A stretch of DNA of 10,463 nt from Burkholderiales bacterium (GCA_011390055.1 JAABTC010000042.1:1-10463), one strand, 5' to 3'. Counted from the stretch's first letter, positions 1 through 6,773 are shown. Notes: a model not told the origin generated them from the letters alone. Translations and numbers: made by a program.

Positions 1-435
1 GTAGTCCTCGAGCGCGGGGTAGAGGATCTCCTCGACGATCGGGCTCAGGCGGTGGATTTCGTCGATGAAGAGCACGTCGTTGCGCTCGAGGTTGGTCAGG
101 ATCGCGGCCAGGTCCTTCGGCTTCTCGAGCACCGGGCCCGAGGTCTGGCGCAGGTTGACACCGAGTTCGGCGGCGATGATGTGCGACAGCGTCGTCTTGC
201 CCAGGCCAGGCGGTCCGAACAGCAGCACGTGGTCGAGCGATTCGCCGCGTTTGCGCGCCGCGCCGATGAAGATCTCGAGCTGCTCGCGGGCCTTGGTCTG
301 ACCGACGTAATCGGCCATCGCCTTGGGCCGCAGCGCGCGTTCGACAGCCTCTTCGTTGGGCGACACCGGCGCAGCCGCAAGCAGGCGGCGTGGCGCCGGG
401 CCTGCGCCTTCGAGGTCGTCCGTCTGGATGCTCAT
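1..435 (-). CDS. ruvB: Holliday junction branch-migration helicase RuvB, N-terminal 145 residues (3' end outside window)
   Basis: RuvB is the hexameric AAA+ motor that, with RuvA, drives branch migration of Holliday junctions in recombinational repair; it acts in the cytoplasm on DNA. Reading the minus strand from the ATG at 433-435 gives 145 codons with no stop up to the window edge; the family is usually about 340-355 residues, so well under half is present. Visible motifs: RPKAMADYVGQ at about 36-46 (typical RuvB N-domain), Walker A GPPGLGKT at 74-81, and Walker B with FIDEIHRL at 123-130. The start is set by the conserved N-terminus and by a -10-like box only 6 nt before the ATG. There is no Shine-Dalgarno sequence. 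The gene is divergent from pcuC with 51 bp between starts and is not adjacent to ruvA, which lies about 0.5 kb away beyond pcuC. Identity is near certain. Confidence 0.97.
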   Translation of the reverse strand, partial: MSIQTDDLEGAGPAPRRLLAAAPVSPNEEAVERALRPKAMADYVGQTKAREQLEIFIGAARKRGESLDHVLLFGPPGLGKTTLSHIIAAELGVNLRQTSGPVLEKPKDLAAILTNLERNDVLFIDEIHRLSPIVEEILYPALEDY

Positions 436-441
436 CGAGTC

Positions 442-447
442 ATTATC
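442..447 (-). promoter_or_regulatory. Candidate -10 box of ruvB, directly before the start codon
   Basis: On the minus strand the hexamer GATAAT (5 of 6 to TATAAT) is followed by 6 nt (GACTCG) and then the ruvB ATG. Initiation about 7 nt downstream of a -10 would fall on the start codon itself, so the transcript may be leaderless. No convincing -35 hexamer is seen at the usual spacing. Seen directly; the promoter role is inferred. Confidence 0.5.
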
Positions 448-454
448 GGGCGGC

Positions 455-460
455 TATGAT
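455..460 (+). promoter_or_regulatory. Candidate -10 box of pcuC
   Basis: TATGAT matches TATAAT at 5 of 6 positions and lies 26 nt before the pcuC ATG, which predicts a leader of about 20 nt. No clear -35 hexamer or Shine-Dalgarno sequence accompanies it. An activator-dependent promoter would fit, but that is inference. Confidence 0.4.
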
Positions 461-486
461 TTGCGCCTGACTCGCCGCGGCTGCCC

Positions 487-942
487 ATGCAATTCGACTT
501 TCCCATCCTCTGTGCCGCCCTGCTGCTGGCCACCTCGGCCACCGCCCAGGTCCAGGTTGAGAGTGCCTGGGCGAGGCCGACCGTGACGGGCCAATCGGTC
601 GGCGGCGGCTACCTGAGCCTGCGCAGCGCGCGTGCCGACCGCTTGCTCGGTGCCAGCACGCCGGGCGCTGAGCGCGTCGAACTGCACACGATGGCGATGG
701 CCGGCGACGTGATGCAGATGCGTCAGCTCGACGCAATCGACCTGCCGGCAGGGCAGACGGTGGAGCTGCGGCCCGGCGGTCAGCACCTGATGTTGCTGGG
801 TCTGAAGCAGCCGCTGGCCGCGGGCAGCAAGCTGCCGCTGACGCTGCGCTTCGAAAAGGCCGGCGAGATGAAGGTCGACGTCATGGTGACGACCGCGGCC
901 CCCGCGACACCCGCGGCTCACGAGCACAAGCACAAGCACTGA
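487..942 (+). CDS. pcuC: Periplasmic copper chaperone of the PCu(A)C family
   Basis: This 151-residue secreted protein belongs to the PCu(A)C (DUF461) family. Members bind Cu(I) in the periplasm and pass it to cytochrome c oxidase assembly, usually together with Sco. A signal peptide covers residues 1-20, with cleavage likely after ATA. The family signature H(M)X10MX21HXM fits exactly: H67, M78, H100 and M102, with M69 and M76 as extra thioethers. The C-terminus ends in a His-rich tail, HEHKHKH (145-151), a possible second metal site. The ATG at 487 puts the signal peptide at the very N-terminus; no Shine-Dalgarno sequence is visible. The gene sits alone on the plus strand, divergent from ruvB and convergent with ruvA, with no sco or cytochrome oxidase gene in the window. 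The family is secure; delivery to cytochrome oxidase is family knowledge. Confidence 0.93.
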   Translation: MQFDFPILCAALLLATSATAQVQVESAWARPTVTGQSVGGGYLSLRSARADRLLGASTPGAERVELHTMAMAGDVMQMRQLDAIDLPAGQTVELRPGGQHLMLLGLKQPLAAGSKLPLTLRFEKAGEMKVDVMVTTAAPATPAAHEHKHKH

Positions 943-946
943 GCCG

Positions 947-965
947 GCGGCGCCCCGCGCGCCGC
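947..965. terminator. GC-rich hairpin at the pcuC/ruvA convergent junction
   Basis: In the 25-bp gap between the two stop codons, GCGGCGC (947-953) pairs perfectly with GCGCCGC (959-965) around a 5-nt loop. There is no T-run on either side, so it is not a canonical intrinsic terminator. It may slow polymerase arriving from both sides or simply reflect high GC. It is the only termination-like element seen for either gene. Confidence 0.35.
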
Positions 966-967
966 GG

Positions 968-1540
968 TCAGCGCGACAGCGACTTCAAGGCTTGCTTGAT
1001 ACCGTCGGACACGCCGATGCCCGGCGGCAAGGCCTTCAGTGCGAGCGTCGCGTCGCGATCGTTGTAGCCCAGCGCGATCAGCGCTTGAACGATGTCGGCC
1101 TGCGCGTCGCTGACCGGGTTGGCGGGTGCCGCCAGGTCGGGGCCCAGCTTGCCCTTGAGTTCCAGCAGCAGGCGCTCGGCGGTCTTCTTGCCGATGCCAG
1201 GGACCTTGACCAGGCGGCCGGCTTCCTGCAGCGAAATGGCCTGCGCCAGCTCGGCCACCGAAAGCCCCGACAGGATCGACAACGCAGTGCGCGGACCGAC
1301 GCCGCTGATCTTCACCAGCAAGCGGAAGGTCGACCGCTCCTCGGCGGTGAGGAAGCCGAACAGCAGCTGCGCGTCCTCGCGCACGACGAAATGCGTCAGC
1401 AGGCTGACGCGCTCGCCGATCGCCGGCAGGTTGTAGAACGTGCTCATCGGCACGTCGAGCTCGTAGCCGACGCCACCGACGTCGACCAGCAGCTGCGGCG
1501 GCGACTTGGCCGCCAGGGTGCCCGTCAGGCGTCCGATCAT
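968..1540 (-). CDS. ruvA: Holliday junction DNA-binding protein RuvA
   Basis: RuvA forms tetramers that clamp the four-way Holliday junction and load RuvB rings. The product is 190 residues, normal for the family. It begins MIGRLTGTLAAKSP, the typical start of the OB-fold domain (about 1-62). Two helix-hairpin-helix motifs follow, ISGVGPRTAL (78-87) and VPGIGKKTAERL (113-124). A flexible linker leads to the C-terminal RuvB-contacting domain (about 144-190). The ATG shares bases with the TGA of the upstream response regulator (ATGA, 1537-1540), and no Shine-Dalgarno sequence precedes it, so translation probably depends on coupling. ruvC is not next to it and ruvB lies beyond an opposite-strand pcuC. 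The frame stays open far upstream, but the conserved N-terminus fixes the start here. Confidence 0.97.
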   Translation of the reverse strand: MIGRLTGTLAAKSPPQLLVDVGGVGYELDVPMSTFYNLPAIGERVSLLTHFVVREDAQLLFGFLTAEERSTFRLLVKISGVGPRTALSILSGLSVAELAQAISLQEAGRLVKVPGIGKKTAERLLLELKGKLGPDLAAPANPVSDAQADIVQALIALGYNDRDATLALKALPPGIGVSDGIKQALKSLSR

Positions 1541-2187
1541 CGGCGGAAGAGACCCAGCCGCTGCGCTTCCAGCGCGGCCTCGGCGCGCGAGCTGACGTTG
1601 AGCTTGCGGTAGATCTGCTTCACGTAATCGGCGATGGTGTGGCGGCTCAGCCCGAGCTGCACGCCGATTTCGGGCAGCGTGAAGCCCTTGGCCACGCGCA
1701 ACAACACTTCGCTTTCGCGCTCGGTCAGCGACACATGCGGCATCAGGTCGGGTTGCTGCGGCTTGGACTGCGCGGCGAAGTAGGCGATGACGCGGCGCGC
1801 GATCGACGGCGACAGTGGGGGCTCGCCCTGGCTCATGCGCGTGAGTTGCTCGGTGATCAGCTCGCGCGGCTGCTCCTTCAGGATGTAGCCGAAGGCGCCG
1901 GCCTGCAACGCGGGGAACAGGTGCTCGTCGTCGTCGTGGATCGTGACCACGACCGACTGGCACTCGCTCTGCGTCTCGCGCAGCTTCTCGACCACCGCGA
2001 CCCCCGAGCCGTCCGGCAGGCCCAGGTCGCACAGCGCGAGGTCGAACTTGATCGCCGAGACCAGCTCGAGCGCATCGTGCACGCGCGCGGCCTCGGAGAT
2101 CTGGCCATCGGGAAAGACCTGCATCACCAGGGTCTTCAACCAGGCCCGGATTTCCGGCAGGTCTTCGAGCAGCAGGATCGTCTTCAT
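1537..2187 (-). CDS. NarL/FixJ-family response regulator (receiver plus LuxR-type HTH)
   Basis: This 216-residue transcription factor is the likely partner of the histidine kinase encoded just upstream. The receiver domain (about 1-120) has the acidic pair E8/D9, the phospho-acceptor D54 within CDLGLPDGSG, T82 and K104, so all key residues are present. A LuxR-type helix-turn-helix follows (about 150-212), starting SLTERESEVLLRVAKG, with recognition-helix residues LSRHTIADYVKQIYRKL. The ATG is supported by AAGG 7 nt upstream on the minus strand, one of the few good Shine-Dalgarno sites in the window. The kinase stop lies 51 bp upstream, and the regulator's own TGA overlaps the ruvA ATG. The family is certain, but the target genes cannot be read from the sequence. 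The divergent promoters nearby are possible targets, as inference. Confidence 0.95.
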   Translation of the reverse strand: MKTILLLEDLPEIRAWLKTLVMQVFPDGQISEAARVHDALELVSAIKFDLALCDLGLPDGSGVAVVEKLRETQSECQSVVVTIHDDDEHLFPALQAGAFGYILKEQPRELITEQLTRMSQGEPPLSPSIARRVIAYFAAQSKPQQPDLMPHVSLTERESEVLLRVAKGFTLPEIGVQLGLSRHTIADYVKQIYRKLNVSSRAEAALEAQRLGLFRR

Positions 2188-2194
2188 GGCATCG

Positions 2195-2198
2195 CCTT
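2195..2198 (-). promoter_or_regulatory. Shine-Dalgarno site of the response regulator gene
   Basis: AAGG on the minus strand lies 7 nt before the ATG and is part of the 8-bp palindrome CCTTAAGG (2195-2202). It settles the regulator start and indicates independent initiation rather than coupling to the kinase. Confidence 0.6.
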
Positions 2199-2238
2199 AA
2201 GGGTGGCCCTGGACGGGGCGCGCGGATGCTAACGCGGC

Positions 2239-4137
2239 TCAGGGGCTCGTGGTGTGCCGCTCCAGCGGCAACGTGAGGCGGATCACGGTTCCATAGCCGG
2301 GCCCCGACTCGACCAGGCACTGACCGTGCAATTGTTTGGCCCGGTGCTTCATGCTGGCCATGCCGTGGCCGCGGTCGAGGCGACCATCGAGTTCGAGCGG
2401 GATGCCCTTGCCGTTGTCCTGGATCGCGAGCTGAAAGTCGCCCCTGTCGATCACGCAACGGATCGTGCAGCGCGAGGCGCCGCTGTGCTTGATGATGTTG
2501 TTGACCGCTTCGCGCAAGATGCGCGTGGTCTGCACGTAGGCCCGCGCCGAAAGCGTCTGCGGCAGCTCCTCGGTCGGCGCGCTCCACTCGCCCTCGACCC
2601 CGGTTTGCGAGAGCCGACCCACCACCTCGGCGCGCCAGTCGCCGAGCGCGTCGATCAGCTTGACCGGCTTGCCGGTCAGGCCGCGCACCGACAGCCGCAT
2701 CTCTTCGAGCGCCTCGCGCGCCAGCGTCGAGATCCGCTCGCTCTCGCTGGTGTGCACGATCGTCAGCAGCTTGGCACCGAGGTCGTCGTGCAGGTCGGCG
2801 GCGATTCGTTTGCGCTCTTGCTGCGTGACCTGCTCGACGCGCTGTTCGGCCAGTTGCGCAAAGTTCTTTTCCATGTCGGCGCTGGCCTCGCGCACGCGGA
2901 GTTCGAGCGCCTGACGGCTTTCTTCGGCGGCCTGCAAGGCGCGGCCGTAGTGGCCGATCAGATGCCATCCGATGCCCACCACGACCAGGGGTGCCAACAG
3001 CGACGGCAGCAGGTGCCACGGTGAAGCAAGGAGGCGCTCCTCGGCGGCCAGCATCAGCACCGCCAGCACGGCACCCAAGCCGAGCCAGGCGGCCATGACC
3101 GCGAAGTCGCGCCGGCGCACGCGCCAGGTGGCCCAGATGTAGAAGGCGATCGCGCCCAGCAGCTGCAGCAGCAGCAACGCATACCAGGTGCTGGCGATCA
3201 TGTAGACGCGCTGCCCGCCCGCCAGCAGCAGGCTGGCGGGCAGCGCCAGGCACTGCGCGGCCAGGGCGACTTCGATCGGGCGCGAGCGCCAGCCCGCGTA
3301 GTGCATCAGGAACTGGACCGCCAGCAGCAGCAGCCAGGGCATGGCCGCGGCCAGCACCGATTCGACCGGCACGCCGGTTTGCGCCAACGTCTCCCACAGC
3401 GGACGCGCGCAGAGCAGGGCCCAGCCCAGCGCGAAGAGCGCGAAGTAGCGCAGGTGCACGTCGCGGCGCCTGGTGCGTGCGATCGACAAGGCCAACAGGC
3501 CGGTGAGAAACAGCACGCCGGTCATGGCGGCCGGGGCGGTCTCGGCCAGCAGCGTGTAGCGCAGGCGCCGTTGTTCGAGCTGCGCTTCCGGCCCGATCAG
3601 CGGTGCGGGCAGCTGCGTCGCCCGCACGCTCGAGACCACCTGCTGCAGCTTGAAGCCGGCCACGCGCAAGTCGAGCTCGTTGCCTTGGGCGCGCAGCAAC
3701 GCCGCCGGCAGCGGCAGCAGCAGCGCGCGCTGGCAGTCGAGCGACACCGGGTGCTCGAGGGGACGCGCGGCATGCAGGCGGTGACCGTTCAGATCCACGT
3801 CGACCCCAGCGCACACCCGCTCCAGGTACACGCCCAGCACACCCACTGCTGCAGGCGCGAGTGCGACATCGAAGCGCAACCGGTACCAGCGCGGGTTCGA
3901 CGGGGCGGGATGGGCCGGGCCCCACGCGTCGGGCAGGGCCACCACGCGCTGCTCGGCGTCGATGGGAAAGACGGCGCGGGCCGCGCCATCGGCGACGATC
4001 GCATCGGCGAACGCATGCACGCCGAGCGCGGCAGCGCGGCTGGGCTGAACCAGCACCGACAGTGTCAGCAACGCGCACACCACCCAAGCGGCCAGCGCCC
4101 GTGCGCGCCGCCAGCAGGAAGGGTGGGTGGGTGCCAT
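2239..4137 (-). CDS. Seven-TM sensor histidine kinase (7TMR-DISM-like, HisKA_3/NarX-type catalytic core)
   Basis: This 632-residue membrane kinase would autophosphorylate and pass phosphate to the downstream regulator. Order: signal peptide or first anchor (about 11-36, ending SRAAA); a periplasmic domain of about 160 residues with a jelly-roll look (WYRLRFDVAL at 84-93, VDLNGHRL at 114-121); seven predicted TM helices between about 195 and 395; a charged coiled coil (about 400-440); the HisKA_3 phospho-acceptor box ADLHDDLGAKLL with H450; and an HATPase domain with the N box REAVNNIIKHS (542-552), DNGKGIP (574-580) and GHGMASM (590-596). The layout matches 7TMR-DISM sensors. The start is the ATG at 4135-4137, which places the signal sequence at the N-terminus; the frame is open further upstream into phoH, but that stretch is not kinase-like. 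The ligand is unknown. Confidence 0.93.
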   Translation of the reverse strand: MAPTHPSCWRRARALAAWVVCALLTLSVLVQPSRAAALGVHAFADAIVADGAARAVFPIDAEQRVVALPDAWGPAHPAPSNPRWYRLRFDVALAPAAVGVLGVYLERVCAGVDVDLNGHRLHAARPLEHPVSLDCQRALLLPLPAALLRAQGNELDLRVAGFKLQQVVSSVRATQLPAPLIGPEAQLEQRRLRYTLLAETAPAAMTGVLFLTGLLALSIARTRRRDVHLRYFALFALGWALLCARPLWETLAQTGVPVESVLAAAMPWLLLLAVQFLMHYAGWRSRPIEVALAAQCLALPASLLLAGGQRVYMIASTWYALLLLQLLGAIAFYIWATWRVRRRDFAVMAAWLGLGAVLAVLMLAAEERLLASPWHLLPSLLAPLVVVGIGWHLIGHYGRALQAAEESRQALELRVREASADMEKNFAQLAEQRVEQVTQQERKRIAADLHDDLGAKLLTIVHTSESERISTLAREALEEMRLSVRGLTGKPVKLIDALGDWRAEVVGRLSQTGVEGEWSAPTEELPQTLSARAYVQTTRILREAVNNIIKHSGASRCTIRCVIDRGDFQLAIQDNGKGIPLELDGRLDRGHGMASMKHRAKQLHGQCLVESGPGYGTVIRLTLPLERHTTSP

Positions 4138-4147
4138 CTCGGCCGGG

Positions 4148-4187
4148 ATTGTGCAGGATGGTGCGCTCCCGCCGGCGCAGCCACAAT
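4148..4187. promoter_or_regulatory. Symmetric divergent -10 boxes between the kinase gene and phoH
   Basis: ATTGTG (4148-4153, reading CACAAT on the minus strand) and CACAAT (4182-4187, plus) form a perfect 6-bp inverted repeat with a 28-bp spacer. The minus copy ends 10 nt before the kinase ATG; the plus copy lies 32 nt before the likely phoH start. Each matches the -10 consensus at 4 of 6. Polymerases on the two would overlap, so the promoters would compete. No good -35 hexamer is visible for either. Confidence 0.35.
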
Positions 4188-4219
4188 GGCGGATTCGTGT
4201 GTTCTTGCAGGGCAATGCT

Positions 4220-5203
4220 TTGATTCTTCGACATGCTTTTGTCCCCCTGGACAACCAGCGGCTCGCGCACCTGAGCGGGCCGCTCGACGGGCACTTGCGG
4301 GCCATCGAGAGCGGGCTCGGCGTGACGCTGTCACGGCGCAACGAGGCTTTCCGGATCGAGGGCCGCAAGGCCGCTGCGGAGCGCGCGCTGGCGCTTTTGC
4401 AGTCGCTGTACCGACGGGCCTCACGCCCGATCGCGGACGAGACGCTGCAACTGGCACTGGCCGAGGCCAGCCTGGCGGGCTCCGGGCCGGCGCATCGCAG
4501 CGACGAGGCGGGCGCCGAGGGTGGCGGCATCGTGCTGCACACGCGGCGCGCCGACCTCGAAGGTCGCACGCCGAACCAGCGCCAGTACCTGCGCCAGATG
4601 CTGGCCCATGACATCACCTTCGGCATCGGCCCGGCAGGCACCGGCAAGACGTTTCTGGCGGTGGCATGCGCGGTCGATGCGCTCGAGCGCTCGCAGGTGC
4701 AGCGCATCGTGCTGACGCGCCCCGCCGTCGAAGCCGGCGAGCGGTTGGGCTTTCTGCCCGGCGACCTGGCGCAGAAGGTGGACCCCTACTTGCGCCCGCT
4801 CTACGACGCGCTGTACGACCTGATGGGTCTGGAGCGGGTGACCAAGGCCTTCGAGAAGGGCTTGATCGAGATCGCGCCGCTGGCCTTCATGCGCGGGCGC
4901 ACGTTGAACCATGCGTTCGTGATCCTCGACGAGGCACAGAACACCACGCCCGAGCAGATGAAGATGTTCCTCACGCGCATCGGGTTCGGCGCCAAGGCGG
5001 TCGTCAACGGCGACGTGAGCCAGATCGATTTGCCGCGTGGTGCTGAAAGTGGGCTGGTGCAGGCCGAGAAGGTGCTGCGCACGGTCGACGGCATTGCATT
5101 CACGCAGTTCACCGCCGCCGACGTGGTGCGCCACCCGCTCGTGGCGCGCATCGTCGAAGCCTACGAGAGGGCAACGCCGGCGCTGCCCCGCGATGGCGAT
5201 TGA
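4220..5203 (+). CDS. ybeZ: PhoH-like ATPase (YbeZ type)
   Basis: PhoH-family P-loop ATPases of the YbeZ type are encoded next to YbeY and are linked to rRNA/ribosome metabolism; their biochemical role is not settled. From a TTG start the product is 327 residues, close to the family norm. An N-terminal KH-like region (about 1-75) precedes the PhoH domain. That domain has Walker A GPAGTGKT (137-144), LTRPAVEAGERLGFLPGD (165-182), Walker B VILDEAQN (234-241) and GDVSQIDLP near 264-272. The TTG at 4220 is preferred because AGGG (4209-4212) lies 7 nt upstream and the protein then begins ILRHAF, which is how I recall betaproteobacterial homologues beginning. A GTG at 4127 would add 31 unconserved residues and overlap the kinase start. 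The gene overlaps ybeY by 11 bp. Identity is certain; the start is probable. Confidence 0.93.
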   Translation: MILRHAFVPLDNQRLAHLSGPLDGHLRAIESGLGVTLSRRNEAFRIEGRKAAAERALALLQSLYRRASRPIADETLQLALAEASLAGSGPAHRSDEAGAEGGGIVLHTRRADLEGRTPNQRQYLRQMLAHDITFGIGPAGTGKTFLAVACAVDALERSQVQRIVLTRPAVEAGERLGFLPGDLAQKVDPYLRPLYDALYDLMGLERVTKAFEKGLIEIAPLAFMRGRTLNHAFVILDEAQNTTPEQMKMFLTRIGFGAKAVVNGDVSQIDLPRGAESGLVQAEKVLRTVDGIAFTQFTAADVVRHPLVARIVEAYERATPALPRDGD

Positions 5204-5657
5204 CAGCGCGCCGCCCGGCCTGGCGCTGTCGCTGCAGCAGCCCGACGGCCGTCATCGCACCCTGCTGTCGCGCCGGCGTGTGGCCAAGTGGTTGCAGGCA
5301 GCGCTGCAAGGGCCCGCGGAAGTCACCGTCCGTGTGGTCGGCGACGAGGAAGGCCGCGCTCTCAACCTGGCCTACCGGCAGAGCGACCACGCGACCAACG
5401 TGTTGACATTCGACTACCAGCGCGAGCCCGTCGTGGTGGCGGATCTGGTGCTGTGTGCCGCGGTGGTGGAACGCGAGGCGCATGCGCAAGGCAAGCCGTT
5501 GCTGGCGCATTACGCGCACCTGGTGGTCCATGGCGCCTTGCACGCCCAAGGGTGGGATCACGAAGTCGACGAAGCCGCTGCCCGGGCGATGGAGCAGCGC
5601 GAACGGGAGATCCTGCAGGCGTTGGGCGTGCCGGACCCGTACGCCCAGGGGAACTGA
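5193..5657 (+). CDS. ybeY: Endoribonuclease YbeY, 16S rRNA maturation factor
   Basis: YbeY is a zinc-dependent single-strand RNase that takes part in 16S rRNA 3'-end maturation and late ribosome quality control. The product is 154 residues, normal for the family. The zinc-binding signature H3xH5xH is intact as HGALHAQGWDH, with H113, H117 and H123. The upstream NLAYRQSDHATNVLTF (58-73) matches the conserved central region of the family. The ATG at 5193 lies inside the end of the PhoH-like gene (11-bp overlap) with no Shine-Dalgarno sequence directly before it, so translational coupling is likely. The usual next genes of the ybeZ-ybeY-ybeX-lnt cluster are absent here. Instead a CorA-family gene converges from the other strand with only 4 bp between the stop codons. 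Confidence 0.95.
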   Translation: MAIDSAPPGLALSLQQPDGRHRTLLSRRRVAKWLQAALQGPAEVTVRVVGDEEGRALNLAYRQSDHATNVLTFDYQREPVVVADLVLCAAVVEREAHAQGKPLLAHYAHLVVHGALHAQGWDHEVDEAAARAMEQREREILQALGVPDPYAQGN

Positions 5658-5661
5658 TGCA

Positions 5662-6759
5662 TCAAGAGCGTTGGCGCGTACCCAGGTAGCGCTTGCGCCA
5701 GAAGAAGGCGCCCAGGGTCAGGCCGATGACGACCATCGCGACCACCGCCACCCAGACCCCGGTGGCGCTGTGGATCAGGGGCAGGCTGTCGAAATTCATC
5801 CCGAAGAAGCCGGTCACCAGGTTGAGCGGCAAGAAGATCGCCGTGAGCACCGTCAGCGTGCGCATGATGTCGTTGGTGCGGTGGCCCAAGGCTGAGAAGT
5901 GCAGCTGCACCGCGTTCTCGGCCGACTGCTCGAGCCGACGCACATGCGTCAGGACGCGTTCGATGTGCTCGAGCACGTCGCGCGAACGCACGCGCAACAG
6001 TTCGCGTTCACGCCGTGCGGCGTCGTTGGCCGCGTCAGGCCATTCGTCGAGCGCGTCGATCCATTCCTGCACCGCGGCGCGTTGGTCTTCGCAGGTGTCT
6101 TCAAGCAGGTGCAGCGCATTGCGCGATTCGAGCAGGACCGACCAGTCGTTGAAGCGGCTCCTCGGGCTCAGCAGTTCGCTTTGCAGCTGACCAAGTTGGC
6201 GCGTGAGCAGCCGTCGCAGGTCGAGGTAGTTGTCGACCATGAAATTGACCATGCGCAACATCAGGTCGGCCGGGGCGCTCGGCAGCCGCGAGGCGCCGCG
6301 TCCGTCGTTGCCGTTGGCCAGGTCACGCAGCCGCTGGGCAAAGTGATCAAGTACTGCGCAGTTGTCGGGATGGACCGTCAACAACACATGGTCGAACACG
6401 GCGAAGCCGACCGGGCTGGTGTCGATCGCTTCGAACATGCGTCGTGCCGAAGCCTTCTTCGCCGCCGGGTCGGACTCGGCCTCGATCGCTGCGATGGCGG
6501 CCAACCGGCGAAAGACCAGCAGGTCGTACCAGGAGGTGTAATCGAAGTCGCTCGGCCGTTGTTCGTTGAGCAGGTCGGCGACGTGCAGGTCGACCAGCCC
6601 CGCGCCCTCCCAGCGCTGCAGGGCTCCCTGCAACAGGTCGTGCTGGCTTTCGAACTCGGCGCGCGTGGTGCCGATCCACACGAAACCCTGCGCCGGCAGG
6701 GTGTCCGGCAGTGCGTCGAGCGCCGTGAAGCGGTCGGGTCCGACGCGGTGGATCTGCAT
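5662..6759 (-). CDS. CorA-family divalent cation channel (Mg2+/Co2+/Zn2+ transporter)
   Basis: This 365-residue inner-membrane protein has the CorA plan: a large cytoplasmic N-terminal alpha/beta domain, a long helical stalk (about 170-300, rich in charged residues), then two C-terminal TM helices (about 302-319 and 334-353). The signature GMN at 320-322, in TGFFGMNFDSLPL, closes the first TM and forms the selectivity site in CorA. A basic tail (WRKRYLGTRQRS) follows. CorA proteins are pentameric channels, mostly for Mg2+. ZntB relatives export or import Zn2+, and the substrate cannot be told from the motif alone. The ATG at 6757-6759 lies 14 bp after the hemB stop, and no Shine-Dalgarno sequence is seen, so it is probably expressed from the hemB transcript. 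The stop is 4 bp from that of convergent ybeY. Confidence 0.92.
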   Translation of the reverse strand: MQIHRVGPDRFTALDALPDTLPAQGFVWIGTTRAEFESQHDLLQGALQRWEGAGLVDLHVADLLNEQRPSDFDYTSWYDLLVFRRLAAIAAIEAESDPAAKKASARRMFEAIDTSPVGFAVFDHVLLTVHPDNCAVLDHFAQRLRDLANGNDGRGASRLPSAPADLMLRMVNFMVDNYLDLRRLLTRQLGQLQSELLSPRSRFNDWSVLLESRNALHLLEDTCEDQRAAVQEWIDALDEWPDAANDAARRERELLRVRSRDVLEHIERVLTHVRRLEQSAENAVQLHFSALGHRTNDIMRTLTVLTAIFLPLNLVTGFFGMNFDSLPLIHSATGVWVAVVAMVVIGLTLGAFFWRKRYLGTRQRS

Positions 6760-6773
6760 CGGCCGGGCGCGGG

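Larger units (their letters stand above)
436..474. promoter_or_regulatory. Inverted repeat bracketing the ruvB/pcuC divergent promoters
   Basis: The perfect 7-bp arms CGAGTCA (436-442) and TGACTCG (468-474) are separated by 25 bp, with centres 32 bp apart, about three helical turns. They enclose both candidate -10 boxes, GATAAT (minus, 442-447) and TATGAT (plus, 455-460). The arrangement suits a dimeric regulator that would control both genes, but no known operator consensus is recognised and chance is possible. Confidence 0.35.

Noticed and set aside
4127..4219. Extension of the PhoH-like protein to a GTG at 4127
   Set aside because: The added 31 residues are not like the family N-terminus, would overlap the divergent kinase start, and lack a good Shine-Dalgarno site, whereas the TTG at 4220 has AGGG 7 nt upstream.
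968..4294. A minus-strand frame open for 1108 codons, covering ruvA and running through the regulator and kinase genes
   Set aside because: Only the last 190 codons (ruvA) look like protein. The rest is an arginine/alanine-rich off-frame shadow of the regulator and kinase genes, made open by the high GC content.
3301..4611. Plus-strand open frame of 436 codons antisense to the kinase gene
   Set aside because: It is rich in Gln, Arg, Gly and His with no domain or membrane pattern, and it covers two well-supported genes in other frames (kinase, phoH). It is a compositional shadow.
5672..5700. Inverted repeat TGGCGC / GCGCCA near the ybeY-corA junction as a terminator
   Set aside because: It is a 6-bp stem with a 17-nt loop inside the corA coding region and has no T-run, as expected by chance in GC-rich DNA.
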